Positions 22,228-31,036 of a DNA stretch of 64,000 nucleotides are shown here, piece by piece. The stretch is taken from the NCBI RefSeq assembly GCF_028617075.1, contig NZ_JAQKGV010000005.1, positions 1-64,000 of the forward strand. The letters are read 5' to 3'. This DNA comes from Rubrobacter calidifluminis. GTDB lineage: Bacteria > Actinomycetota > Rubrobacteria > Rubrobacterales > Rubrobacteraceae. Position 1 is the first letter of the stretch, and every line of letters starts with the position of its first letter. A model generated the notes under the pieces. The model searched no databases. It saw nothing but the letters and a program-made list of their open reading frames with translations, and was not told the DNA's origin. A program made the translations under genes and the position numbers.

Positions 22228-22491
22228 TTGGCACAGGAGAAGCAGAGGCCGGATCGGGCCTGGATCGAGAAGAAGGTCCGCGAGGTGGTGGGGGTGAACC
22301 TGCAGGTCGCGGCCGACGAGGTCAAAGACGAGGACAACTTCGTCTACGACCTCGGGGCGGACTCGCTCGACCTCACCGAGCTCGCGGCCGCGCTCGAGGA
22401 GGAGTTCGGGATCGAGATCCCCGAGTCGGAGTTCAACCGGGTGATGACGGTCTCGCGGGTCGCGGACTACGTAGAGTCCCAGCTCCAGTAA
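22228..22491 (+). CDS. acyl carrier protein
   Basis: An 87-residue carrier protein. The phosphopantetheine attachment serine is in DLGADSLDLTELAAALEEE (about residue 47), followed by the typical FGIEIPESEF helix II-III segment. TTG at 22228 follows AGGAGGTAGG. It stands alone, away from fatty-acid synthase genes, and directly precedes an acyl-AMP ligase (23 bases), so it probably carries the intermediate made by this cassette rather than serving general fatty-acid synthesis. That role is inference. Confidence 0.92.
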   Translation: MAQEKQRPDRAWIEKKVREVVGVNLQVAADEVKDEDNFVYDLGADSLDLTELAAALEEEFGIEIPESEFNRVMTVSRVADYVESQLQ

Positions 22492-22514
22492 GGACGCAAG
22501 GGGGTGGTTTGCAG

Positions 22515-24164
22515 ATGGTAGAGCGCTTCCCCGGGATGGTCCTGACCGAGGAGAGGATCCGGGAGTACCAGAAAGCCGGGTACTGGACGGAGGAGACCTT
22601 CGCCGAGAAGATGGAGCGCAACGCGCGCGAGTACCCCGATCTCGTCCACCGCGACGAGTGGCGCACCCTCACCTACCGGGAGCTGTGGGAGGAGGCCGGG
22701 GCGGTCGCGGCGAAGCTGCTCGAGCTCGGGGTGCGAAAAGGCGACCGGGTCGCGCTGCAGCTGCCGACGAGCCTCGACTACGTCGTCGCGCTCTACGGGG
22801 CCGTCAGGATCGGGGCGGTCGGGGTGCAGCTGCAGGTGGACCTAAGCCGGGATGCCGTCGCCCAGAGCATCGAGAAGGCCGGGGCGAGGGTGCTCGTCGT
22901 CACCGAGAACTACCGCGGGGAGCCGACGGCCGAGAACGCCCGGGCGATCCGCGACGCCAGCCCCACGCTCGAACACGTCATCGTGCAGGGCGGAGAGGAC
23001 TACCCGAAGGACGTCCTCTCCTTCGAGGAGGTACGCCGCTCCGGCGAGCGGCCGCCGGAGGACGTCGAGCGGGCCAACCGGCCGGAGGCGCTCGACCCGT
23101 TCGTAATGGTCTTCACCTCCGGGACGACCGGCTCGCCGAAGGAGACGCTGCACCTGCACGCCAACTACATCTACGGCGACCGCTCCTACGAGAAGCTCTA
23201 CGGGCACAAAGCCGGTGAGGCGACGCTGTGTCTCGCCCCGATAAGCCACCAGACCGGGATGCTCGTCGGGGTGAACCTCCCGGTCTACACCGGGGGCAGG
23301 ATGCTCCTGATGGAGCACTTCGCAGCCTCGCGGGTGATGCGCTGGATGGAGGAGGAGAAGCCGACCTATCTCGTCGGGGCGCCGCCGCACGTCATCCACG
23401 TCGCCAACGCCCCGCGCCTCAAGGAGATAGACACCACGAACGCACGGCTGTTCATCTACGCCGGCGGGCCGGTGCCGAGCCCCATCCTGCGGCGTCTGCA
23501 GGAGGACTCCGGGATCACGGTGAGCTGCATGTTCGGCTGGACCGAAGGGCTCGGGATGTCCGTCACCCTCCCCGACGACCCGATAGAGGCGATAAGCAAG
23601 ACCGTCGGGCGGCCGCTGCCGGGGATGGAGGTGCGGCTGGTGGACGACGACGGCAACGAGGTGCCCGTCGGAGAGCCGGGCGAGATGCTCTGCCGCGGCC
23701 CCTCCTTCTGCGCCGGCTACTACAACAACCCGAAGGCCGCCGCCGAGCGGTGGGATTCGGAGGGCTGGTTCCACTCCGGGGATCTTTTGCGCAAGGACGA
23801 GGAGGGCCGCTACACCTTCATGGGCCGCGCGGACGACATCATCAACCGCGGCGGGACCAAGATAGACCCCAAGCAGATAGAGGACGTCCTCGGCGAGCAC
23901 GAGGCCATAGACCAGGCCGTCGTCGTCGGCGCGCCGGACCCCACGCTCGGGCAGCGCACGGTGGCGTGCGTGATCCTGAACGAGGGCGCGGAGGAGTTCT
24001 CGCTCGAGGAACTGCACGAGTTCCTGAGGGAACGGGGCCTAGCGCGCTTCCAGCTCCCCGACGGGCTCGTCTTCATGGAGGAGTTCCCCATGACCCACTC
24101 CGGCAAGACCAAACGCAAGGACCTCAGGCAGATGCCGCTCGTGGTGGAGGCGGGCAGCCGTTGA
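22515..24164 (+). CDS. acyl/aryl-AMP ligase (EntE-like adenylating enzyme)
   Basis: A 549-residue ANL-superfamily enzyme that activates a carboxylic acid as acyl-AMP and transfers it to a thiol. Motifs are the P-loop VFTSGTTGSPKETLHLH (about residue 200), FGWTEGLGMS, RPLPGMEVRLVDDDG, GWFHSGDLLRKDEEGRY and the late catalytic Lys in THSGKTKRKDL. The N terminus (ERFPG through YQKAGYWTEET) resembles 2,3-dihydroxybenzoate-AMP ligases, which favour cyclic acids. ATG at 22515 has a purine-rich site before it; TTG at 22509 is possible. The adjacent ACP is the obvious acceptor. The substrate is unknown. Confidence 0.88.
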   Translation: MVERFPGMVLTEERIREYQKAGYWTEETFAEKMERNAREYPDLVHRDEWRTLTYRELWEEAGAVAAKLLELGVRKGDRVALQLPTSLDYVVALYGAVRIGAVGVQLQVDLSRDAVAQSIEKAGARVLVVTENYRGEPTAENARAIRDASPTLEHVIVQGGEDYPKDVLSFEEVRRSGERPPEDVERANRPEALDPFVMVFTSGTTGSPKETLHLHANYIYGDRSYEKLYGHKAGEATLCLAPISHQTGMLVGVNLPVYTGGRMLLMEHFAASRVMRWMEEEKPTYLVGAPPHVIHVANAPRLKEIDTTNARLFIYAGGPVPSPILRRLQEDSGITVSCMFGWTEGLGMSVTLPDDPIEAISKTVGRPLPGMEVRLVDDDGNEVPVGEPGEMLCRGPSFCAGYYNNPKAAAERWDSEGWFHSGDLLRKDEEGRYTFMGRADDIINRGGTKIDPKQIEDVLGEHEAIDQAVVVGAPDPTLGQRTVACVILNEGAEEFSLEELHEFLRERGLARFQLPDGLVFMEEFPMTHSGKTKRKDLRQMPLVVEAGSR

Positions 24165-25339
24165 GCCAGGCGGCCACCGAAGACCTCGCCCGGCGGGCCG
24201 GGGAGCTGCGCGAGCGGGCCAGGGCCTTCCGGCTCGGGGAGGCCGAGGCGTGGGGCGAGGAGATAGAGCGCACCGGTGAGATCCCCGACGGGCTGTGGGA
24301 GAGGCTCAGGGAGCTTGGCTTCTTCAGCCTCACCCAGCCGCGGTGGGCCGGCGGGGAGGGGCTTCCGCTCTCGCTCTACTTCCCCATCCTGGAGGAGATC
24401 TCACGCTGCCACGGCGCGATCCGGATGGCCTGCCACGCGTTCAACAGCATCTGGCGCACGGTGGGCCAGGGCCGCGAGGAGCAGCGGCGAAAGTGGCTCC
24501 CGCAGATAGCCCGCGGCGAGAAGCTCGTCGCCTTCGCGCTCACCGAACCCGACGCCGGGACCGGGATAGACCTGAAGACGACCGCCACATACGAGAACGG
24601 CCGCTACGTCCTGCGGGGCAAAAAGCACCTCATCACCTTCGCCCGGCGTGCGAGCGTCTTCGCCGTCGTCGCGAAGACCGACGCCGAGGTCGGCAGGGCG
24701 GGTCTCACCGCCTTCCTCGTCCCCAGGGACCAGCCGGGGATGCGCATCGAGGAGATGCCCGAGATGATGGGCGACCACGGCTGCGACCACGCCGTGATCA
24801 CCTTCGAAGAGTGCGCCGTTCCGGAGGAGGCCGTCCTCGGCGAGGTCGGCGGCGGCTTCGAGGTCGCTGTCAGGGGCTTTCTGGACCAGAGCCGGGCGTG
24901 CATCGCCCAGAGCGCGGTCGGGCTCGCGCAGGAGGCGCTCGACCGGGCGGTCTCATACGCCCGCCGGCGCAGGACCTTCGGCAAGGCGATAGCGAGCCGG
25001 CAGGCGATCCAGATGCGCCTGGCGGAGATGGACGTCGCGGTCGCCGCCGGACGCCTCCTGTGCCTGGAGGCCGCCAGGAAGTTCGACGCGGGGGAGGAGA
25101 TAGCCCGGGAGGCCGCGCGGGCGAAGGCCTACGCGATAGAGATGGTCGGCAGGGTGACCGACGGCGCGCTCATGACCTTCGGCGGCGTGGGCTACCTCTC
25201 CGGCAGCCCGGTGGAGCGCCTCTACCGCGACGCCCGCTCGCTGTGGTTCGAGGAGGGGACGGCGGAGATGCAGAAGATGACGATCGCGGAGCGGCTCCTC
25301 GCCGAGGCGCGCCGCCGCGAGCGCGAAGAGAGCCGGTGA
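24161..25339 (+). CDS. acyl-CoA (or acyl-ACP) dehydrogenase
   Basis: A 392-residue flavoprotein dehydrogenase. FAD/substrate motifs are FALTEPDAGTGIDLKTTA (about residues 127-145) and ARRRRTFGKAIASRQAIQ, and the catalytic Glu is expected in FEEGTAEMQKMTIAERLL near the C terminus. The start is TTG at 24161, overlapping the ligase stop by TTGA. In the cyclohexanecarboxyl-CoA cassettes of Streptomyces a related dehydrogenase sits next to the ligase; that comparison rests on gene set, not on alignment. Confidence 0.9.
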   Translation: MSQAATEDLARRAGELRERARAFRLGEAEAWGEEIERTGEIPDGLWERLRELGFFSLTQPRWAGGEGLPLSLYFPILEEISRCHGAIRMACHAFNSIWRTVGQGREEQRRKWLPQIARGEKLVAFALTEPDAGTGIDLKTTATYENGRYVLRGKKHLITFARRASVFAVVAKTDAEVGRAGLTAFLVPRDQPGMRIEEMPEMMGDHGCDHAVITFEECAVPEEAVLGEVGGGFEVAVRGFLDQSRACIAQSAVGLAQEALDRAVSYARRRRTFGKAIASRQAIQMRLAEMDVAVAAGRLLCLEAARKFDAGEEIAREAARAKAYAIEMVGRVTDGALMTFGGVGYLSGSPVERLYRDARSLWFEEGTAEMQKMTIAERLLAEARRREREESR

Positions 25340-26358
25340 GGGCGGCCCTCTTCGACCCCGAGGGAGGATTCCGGCTCGGGGAGGTACCCGAACCCGAACC
25401 GGACGAGGGGGAAATCGTCGTCGAGGTCGCCGGCTGCGGGGTCTGCGGGTCGGACCGTCAGATCGCCGCCGGGGCGACGGCTCCTGCCGGGACCGTCTTC
25501 CCCGCGGTCTTCGGGCACGAGATCTCGGGATACGTCGACGGCAGGCCGGTCGCGGTCTTCCCGATCGTACCGTGCGGCTCCTGCCGGCTGTGCTCGTCCG
25601 GCCAGGAGAGCCTGTGCCTGGCGCAGCAGGTCATAGGCTACCACCGCCCTGGGGGCTACGCCGAGCGGGTCGCGGTGCCGGAGGACCGGGTGATCCCGCT
25701 GCCGCAGGACGTCCCGCTCCTCGTCGCCGGGCTCCTCATGGACGCGGTGGCGACCCCGTTTCACGCCCTGCGCTCGGTCGTGCACCTCGAGGCGGGCGAG
25801 AGCGTCGCCGTCGTCGGGGGCGGCGGGCTCGGGCTCGGTGCGCTCCTGGGCGCCCGGGCGATGGGGGCCGGGGCCACGGCCCTCGTCACCCGCAGGGAAC
25901 CGGATGGGGTCCTGCGCGGGCTCGCGGAACGCCTCGGGGCGCAGGAGCTGTGGAGCACCGCGGAGGGGACGGAGCGCTCTCTCGTACGCGAGGTCCGGCG
26001 GTGGTCCGGCGGCGGGGTGGACGTCGTCCTGGATACGGCCGGGAGCGTGCGGAGCGTCGGGCTCGCGATGGGGCTCCTGCGGCCGGGCGGGAGGCTCTGC
26101 GTCGTCGGGATGGAGGACGAGGGAGGAGGCCCCCTCCCCCCCATCTCGCACTGGGTGAGGCGGGGGATCGTGGTCGCCGGAAGCTACGCCGCGACCGTCG
26201 AGGACGCGAGGACGCTGGTCGGGTGGGCGGGCTCGGGGCGGATAGAGCCCGCCCTGCTGGAGGCGATGGTCGCGGAGGTGCGCCCGCTCGCGGAGATAGA
26301 GGAGGTCTTTCGCCAGCCGGGGCGCACGGGGCGCGTCGTGATCAGGCCGGAGGTGTAG
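25336..26358 (+). CDS. zinc-dependent alcohol dehydrogenase family protein
   Basis: A 340-residue medium-chain dehydrogenase. The catalytic zinc site is seen as CGVCGSD (about residues 35-41) and GHEISGYV. The structural zinc cluster is CGSCRLCSSGQESLC and the cofactor loop is VVGGGGLGLGALLGARA. It probably oxidises a ring or chain hydroxyl of the intermediate bound by the cassette. GTG at 25336 overlaps the dehydrogenase stop (GTGA). Confidence 0.88.
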   Translation: MRAALFDPEGGFRLGEVPEPEPDEGEIVVEVAGCGVCGSDRQIAAGATAPAGTVFPAVFGHEISGYVDGRPVAVFPIVPCGSCRLCSSGQESLCLAQQVIGYHRPGGYAERVAVPEDRVIPLPQDVPLLVAGLLMDAVATPFHALRSVVHLEAGESVAVVGGGGLGLGALLGARAMGAGATALVTRREPDGVLRGLAERLGAQELWSTAEGTERSLVREVRRWSGGGVDVVLDTAGSVRSVGLAMGLLRPGGRLCVVGMEDEGGGPLPPISHWVRRGIVVAGSYAATVEDARTLVGWAGSGRIEPALLEAMVAEVRPLAEIEEVFRQPGRTGRVVIRPEV

Positions 26359-26359
26359 A

Positions 26360-27118
26360 GTGGAGCGCTACGCTGGGAAGGTCGTCCTGGTTACGGGAAG
26401 CTCGCGCGGGATCGGGAGCCGGCTCGCCGTCCGGTTCGCCGGGGAGGGCGCGGACGTCGTCGTTCACTACTTCAGGAGCGCGAAGGAGGCCCGCGGGGTC
26501 GCCGCGGAGGTCGAGAGACTCGGTCGCAGGGCGCTGCTCGTGCGGGCGAACCTCTCCAGGGAAGAACAGATAGAGCATCTCTTCGAGCAGGTCGGGGAAG
26601 GTTTCGGCCGGCTCGACGTCTTCGTCCACAACGCCGCCTCCGGGCGCAACCGGCCCGTGAGCGAGATAGACGCCAAAGGCTTCGACTGGACGATGAACGT
26701 CAACACCCGGGCGCTCCTGCTCGGGGCCCAGCACGCCTCGAGGCTCATGCCCGAAGAGGGCGGGGCGATCCTGGCGCTCTCCTCCTTCGGCTCGGAGCGG
26801 GTCTTCCCGAACTACGGGAGCGTCGGGCCGAGCAAGGCGGCCGTGGAGTCGCTCGTGCGCTACCTCGCGGTCGAGCTCGCGGAGCGCAACATCAACGCGA
26901 ACGCCATCTCCGCCGGGGCGATAGCCACCGACGCCCACAAGCACTTCCCCGGTATAGAGGAGCAATGGGCCGAGATAGAGCGCCGGCTCCCCTACCACCG
27001 GATGCTCACCGCGGACGACGTGGCGAACCTGGCGCTCTTCCTCTGCTCGAAGGAGGCCGAGATGATCCGGGGCCAGACCATCCGCATCGACGGCGGCCTC
27101 ACCCTTCCGATACCCTGA
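26360..27118 (+). CDS. FabL/ChcA-like SDR enoyl reductase
   Basis: A 252-residue short-chain dehydrogenase. Cofactor motif VTGSSRGIGSRLA is at about residues 11-23, followed by HNAASG. The catalytic segment is LSSFGSERVFPNYGSVGPSK rather than the ordinary YxxSK. The pattern SSxGS...Y..VG.SKAA, AGAIATDAHKHFP and MIRGQTIRIDGG is that of Bacillus FabL (enoyl-ACP reductase III) and of Streptomyces ChcA (1-cyclohexenylcarbonyl-CoA reductase). It would therefore reduce an enoyl intermediate. GTG at 26360 follows GGAGGTGTAGA. It is the last gene of the cassette. Confidence 0.87.
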   Translation: MERYAGKVVLVTGSSRGIGSRLAVRFAGEGADVVVHYFRSAKEARGVAAEVERLGRRALLVRANLSREEQIEHLFEQVGEGFGRLDVFVHNAASGRNRPVSEIDAKGFDWTMNVNTRALLLGAQHASRLMPEEGGAILALSSFGSERVFPNYGSVGPSKAAVESLVRYLAVELAERNINANAISAGAIATDAHKHFPGIEEQWAEIERRLPYHRMLTADDVANLALFLCSKEAEMIRGQTIRIDGGLTLPIP

Positions 27119-27124
27119 ACGGCA

Positions 27125-28738
27125 TCAGTCCTCCGGGATCTCACTGTAGACCATGCTCATGTCTATCCCCTGCGAGCGGCGGTAGATGCGGAACCCCACG
27201 TAGAGCACGAGCGCGACGGCGTAGAGGATGAGCATGTAGATGATGGACGAGGTGCTGTTCACGGCGTAGACCGGTCGGACCACCCACTCGTAGAGGCAGA
27301 AGAGCAGGAAGACCGCGAACGCCGTGGCCGAGACCGTGATGAGGGGGATCCCGAAGATCCTGTAGCGGGCTATCGGGGAGGCGTTGTAGATCTCGGGTCT
27401 GCGCCAGGGCAAAATCGCCGCCGCGACCGCGGAGCCGAGGAAGGTTATGGAGATCACGAGCGTCGCGTCCAGGGTGTAGCCGGCGAAGTTCTTCCCGAAG
27501 GCGTAGAAGTAGCTCACCACGATCGAGGGGACGAGCATCAGCAGCAGCGCCACGTAGGGCACGCCGTTGCGCGAGGTCCTGGCGACCGCCTCCGGAAGCA
27601 ACCGGTCGAAAGCGGTGGCGAAGACGACGCGGGTCGAGGAGAGGAACACCGTCCCCACCCAGCCGAAGAACCACAGCGCCAGAAGCCCGACCAGGATAAA
27701 CTGCAACACCGGGTTGTCGAAGAAGAACGCCGCGAGCATCCCCGGGTAGGGCCAGTCGGAGACGGGCCCCTTGCCGGACCAGTAGGCGCTGTTGGCCGCG
27801 TAGTAGAAACCCCACCCGAAGGTCTTGGCGAACAGCAGGAGCAGCACGACCGCCGCGACCGTCGTCGCGAGCAGCGCCCCGCCCATAGCGTAGATGTTCT
27901 TGCGGAAGTCCGAGGCCCCGCGCACCTCGCCGTAGAGCGTCGCCCCCCAGTTGGACCAGAGGTTGAAAAAGGCAATCATCGGGATGAGGAGGAGCGTCGG
28001 GTAGAACGCCGAGCCGCCCGGCGAGGCCCCCGGCACCTTCCCGGCGGAAAGCGTCTTCTGGTAGGCGTCCCCGGAGGCCCCGTAGAGCTGCCTGGCCTGC
28101 GCGTTGAACGTCGAGACGAAGTCCGCGTGCGAGTGGAAGAGCAGGACGAGCATCATCACCGCGAGCCCGACGAGACCGCCGTAGAAGCAGTACTTCTGGA
28201 TGCGGGCGTAGGTGCGCATCCCGAGCGAGATGTAGAGCGAGGCGAGCGCGGCGACGATGAGCGAGGCCACGAAGAGCCCGGTCTTGGTGGCGAAGAACCC
28301 CGCGACCCCGCCGAGCCCGAGGATCGTCGAGAGCGGGATGAACACCTCGATGTTGAGGATGTTCGCGTAGATCGGCACCCAGTGCCAGAGGATGAACCAC
28401 CATCCCGTCACCGCGAGCACGAACCCGGGACCGCCCCCGAGGATGCGGCTCGTCCACACGTAGTCGCCGCCCGCCCGCGGCATCACCGCGATCAGCGAGG
28501 CGTAGGTTATCGCCTGGAACACCAGATAGAGACCCGAGAGTACTATCGCCCAGATCAAACCGCCCCCGGGGATGAACGGGGCCGAGGAGAAGATGTAGAG
28601 CCCGAGTGTGATCAGGTTGATCGAGAACGCCGAGTAGATGAACGCGTCCCACACGGACCAGCCGCGCAAAAGACCCGTGGCCCTCCGCTGGAAGAGATCG
28701 CCCGAGGTCTGCGGCTTGGCGGTGTCTTCGCTAGCCAT
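27125..28738 (-). CDS. APC superfamily amino-acid/amine permease
   Basis: A 537-residue membrane protein with about 12 hydrophobic segments. The N terminus (RRATGLLRGWSVWDAFIYS) and AVMPRAGGDYVWTSR are the APC-family helix 1 and helix 2-3 motifs that bind the substrate backbone. The later half contains GWVGTVFLSSTRVVFATAFDR. The substrate is unknown. It follows the phosphoesterase gene by 16 bases on the same strand and converges with the FabL-like gene. Confidence 0.9.
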   Translation of the reverse strand: MASEDTAKPQTSGDLFQRRATGLLRGWSVWDAFIYSAFSINLITLGLYIFSSAPFIPGGGLIWAIVLSGLYLVFQAITYASLIAVMPRAGGDYVWTSRILGGGPGFVLAVTGWWFILWHWVPIYANILNIEVFIPLSTILGLGGVAGFFATKTGLFVASLIVAALASLYISLGMRTYARIQKYCFYGGLVGLAVMMLVLLFHSHADFVSTFNAQARQLYGASGDAYQKTLSAGKVPGASPGGSAFYPTLLLIPMIAFFNLWSNWGATLYGEVRGASDFRKNIYAMGGALLATTVAAVVLLLLFAKTFGWGFYYAANSAYWSGKGPVSDWPYPGMLAAFFFDNPVLQFILVGLLALWFFGWVGTVFLSSTRVVFATAFDRLLPEAVARTSRNGVPYVALLLMLVPSIVVSYFYAFGKNFAGYTLDATLVISITFLGSAVAAAILPWRRPEIYNASPIARYRIFGIPLITVSATAFAVFLLFCLYEWVVRPVYAVNSTSSIIYMLILYAVALVLYVGFRIYRRSQGIDMSMVYSEIPED

Positions 28739-28754
28739 CTCTCAAGATCCTTTC

Positions 28755-29726
28755 TTATCCGCTGGTCAGCACGAACCGCTTTACTTTCTTCCCCCCGTCG
28801 AGGTCGACGACCGCGCCAAGGAGCTGCCCCTGCTCGTAGGAGCTGCCGGGGTTGATGCACAGCGTCCTCCCTATGCGGGTGTTACCCCGGGCCTCGTGAA
28901 TGTGCCCGTGCAGCGAGAGCGCGGGCTGCCCCTCTTCTATCGCCTCGCGCACCGCCCGCGATCCGACCGGCACCGTGGAGCGCCCGGCGTCTTTGGGCCT
29001 CATGTCTTCGGTGAGCTCCGGCGCGTCGTCGAGCCCCGAGTGATAGGGCGGGCAGTGGAAGTTGTAGATCGCCCTCTCCGGCGGCACCTCGAGTTGCGAG
29101 ATCATCTCGCGCAGCCTCTTCGCCAGAGCCTCCTCGTCCTCCTCGCGGTACGTGTCCCACGGCGTGCGGTTGGACCAGCCGGTCGAGACCATCTGAAAAT
29201 CCCCGAAATCGACCACCCTCCCCTCGGCCAGGTGGACCTTCTCCGCGGAAGCGATGATCTCGTCGACCTCGAACTGGTCGTCGTTGCCCGGACAGACGAA
29301 GCACTCCACGCCCTCCTGCGCGAGCCGCTCGTCGGCGAGGCGCATCCAGCGCTCGATCGTCCCGAGCATCTGCTCGTGGAACAGCCTCTCGCGCAGCGTG
29401 TCGTCGGCCTCGAGCCGGGCCACCTCCTCCGGGGTGGTGCGAAACGGGTAGTAGCCTCTCCTGCGCACCAGCCGCTCGAACTCTTCCACCTCTTCCTCGC
29501 TCTCGAACTCGCGTCTGTTCTCGAGCAGCGTGGCACGCCAGCGCCCGTCCTCCTGGACCACCGGAACGAGCGCCTTGCCGGTCATGTCTCCCCCCAGAAC
29601 CAGCACGTCGGCCTTGTAGTGCTTCGCCGCGTTGAGGAACTTCCTCCAGCATACCTCAGAGCCGTGGATGTCGGTGGCGAAGAAGATCCTGGTCGTCGGG
29701 TTCCTGGAAAACAACCTGGATATCAT
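28755..29726 (-). CDS. metallophosphoesterase
   Basis: A 323-residue calcineurin-like phosphoesterase. All metal motifs are visible: FFATDIHGSE (D and H), VLGGDMTGK, CPGNDDQ (in place of GNHD), NFHCPPYHSG and LHGHIHEARGNT. A charged insertion of about 80 residues follows the GGD motif. The substrate is unknown. It lies 6 bases after the nucleotidyltransferase-like gene and is probably translated with it. Confidence 0.88.
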   Translation of the reverse strand: MISRLFSRNPTTRIFFATDIHGSEVCWRKFLNAAKHYKADVLVLGGDMTGKALVPVVQEDGRWRATLLENRREFESEEEVEEFERLVRRRGYYPFRTTPEEVARLEADDTLRERLFHEQMLGTIERWMRLADERLAQEGVECFVCPGNDDQFEVDEIIASAEKVHLAEGRVVDFGDFQMVSTGWSNRTPWDTYREEDEEALAKRLREMISQLEVPPERAIYNFHCPPYHSGLDDAPELTEDMRPKDAGRSTVPVGSRAVREAIEEGQPALSLHGHIHEARGNTRIGRTLCINPGSSYEQGQLLGAVVDLDGGKKVKRFVLTSG

Positions 29727-29732
29727 CGTTTC

Positions 29733-30491
29733 TCAGGGGCCTCCTGCTACCTCTTCCGGAAGGTCATACCAGCGCTTGCGCTCCCCGATCCTGGCGCGCA
29801 TCCTCCAGCCGAGGGTCTTCGGCTCCTCTTCTATCCTCTCCTCGAGCCGCCGGATGCGCCGGACGATCCTCTCCTCGGCCTCTTCGGGGAGCCCGTAGCG
29901 CCCGAGATGGGTTCTGATCGCCTCGAGGTTGGCCGTGATGGTGCGCCAGAGCCCCCAGTCGGCGGCGCACAGCCGCGCCACCTGAGCACCGTTTATGGCA
30001 TCGCCGTCCTCGTCCTCCACCGGGTGCCCGAAGAGCAGCGCGAGCGCGTCCCGAACGTCCTTCTCGTTGAGCTCCACGATCTGGAGCTTGGTCAACAGGA
30101 GCTCGGCGAGCGGGATCGTCAAGGGCTCGAGCGTCATCCTCTCCCCGAGCGGGATCTCGTGACACATCCGGAACCTCCCGACGAGCACGTCCACCTGCCG
30201 CCCGTGCTCCTCGTCGAAGAACAACAGCCGCTCCTTGCCATAGATGGTGTTGAAGCGCCGCTGCGGCCTGTAGCCCTGCCCCTCGAAGAAACGTTGCGCC
30301 TCCGCAGAGGTCCCCTTCGGTACGATGAAGTCGAGATCCGCATACTCCCGCTCGAACGCCGCCGCAAACCCGTCTCGCGCCCGCAGCCTGACCGCCACCC
30401 CCCCGAGCACCCTGAGCTCCGGCCCCCCGCGCCCGGCCTCCTCGACCACGCGCAGCGCCTCCTCTACCACCCCGGCTCGGATCTCACCCAT
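29733..30491 (-). CDS. nucleotidyltransferase-like protein
   Basis: A 252-residue protein. RVLGGVAVRLRARDG (about residues 27-41) and YADLDFIVPKG (50-60) give the GG...D-x-D pattern of the MNT/AbiEii-type nucleotidyltransferase fold, and HGRQVDVLVGRF supplies a third acidic residue. TIPLAELLLTKLQIVELNEKDVRD is also typical of that group. The C-terminal half is helical and charged. Some relatives are toxins, others housekeeping enzymes; no antitoxin-like gene is adjacent. It heads a three-gene unit with the phosphoesterase and permease. Confidence 0.7.
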   Translation of the reverse strand: MGEIRAGVVEEALRVVEEAGRGGPELRVLGGVAVRLRARDGFAAAFEREYADLDFIVPKGTSAEAQRFFEGQGYRPQRRFNTIYGKERLLFFDEEHGRQVDVLVGRFRMCHEIPLGERMTLEPLTIPLAELLLTKLQIVELNEKDVRDALALLFGHPVEDEDGDAINGAQVARLCAADWGLWRTITANLEAIRTHLGRYGLPEEAEERIVRRIRRLEERIEEEPKTLGWRMRARIGERKRWYDLPEEVAGGP

Positions 30492-30539
30492 CTCCTCTCG
30501 CCTCTCGCAGCCAGCTCTCCATCAACAGGCATGCGACCC

Positions 30540-30557
30540 TTGTACTATACACTACAA
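30540..30557. promoter_or_regulatory. inverted repeat TTGTA-N8-TACAA
   Basis: Forty-eight bases upstream of the nucleotidyltransferase-like gene, TTGTA and TACAA flank a central TATAC. The core TGTACTATACA recurs, inverted, at 53533-53543. It may be an operator or part of a promoter. Confidence 0.35.
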
Positions 30558-30700
30558 CGGGTCTGAACAGCGTAACCACCTCACCATGCGTCGGGAATGC
30601 TTCCGCCGCAGTATACAGACAGGACAGCCCGACTTCAGAGCCCGTTTGCACCCCACCCGTATCTGTGCTATTTGTTTCATCATCAAGAAAGGATAGCGTA

Positions 30701-30988
30701 ATGCGCAACGAAGTGGCAAGGCGGGAGACGATCTGGGGGAGGATTCTCCGGGGGAGTCCGGAGCGTTTGGGGAGCCGGGCGGTCATCCGGTACGGTGAGG
30801 GCCGGGTTTCACCGGGCAGGCTGGTCTTCCGGCGCCGCTCTGCGCAGCAGACGATGCGTCTCTTTCTGCTCGGGCTGTTCGTCGGCCTTCTGTGGTGGTC
30901 TTTCGGAGCGCTCGGGAGCCGGGGGGAACTCGAAGGTGGCCAGTATCGTGCCGGACGTCGGGCGCCGCCCTCCGGGCGTGGATCCTGA
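30701..30988 (+). CDS. small hypothetical membrane protein
   Basis: A possible 95-residue protein from ATG at 30701 after AAGGAT. It is basic at the N terminus and has one hydrophobic helix (MRLFLLGLFVGLLWWSFGAL, about residues 63-82), then a short tail. I recognise no family. It lies 48 bases before the sulfatase-fold gene. Codon use is ordinary but the tail is Arg/Gly-rich, so this could be chance. Confidence 0.4.
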   Translation: MRNEVARRETIWGRILRGSPERLGSRAVIRYGEGRVSPGRLVFRRRSAQQTMRLFLLGLFVGLLWWSFGALGSRGELEGGQYRAGRRAPPSGRGS

Positions 30989-31036
30989 AAAACGCTTTGC
31001 AGGGAAACCCGAATTCAAGATCCGGAGGACGAAGCC

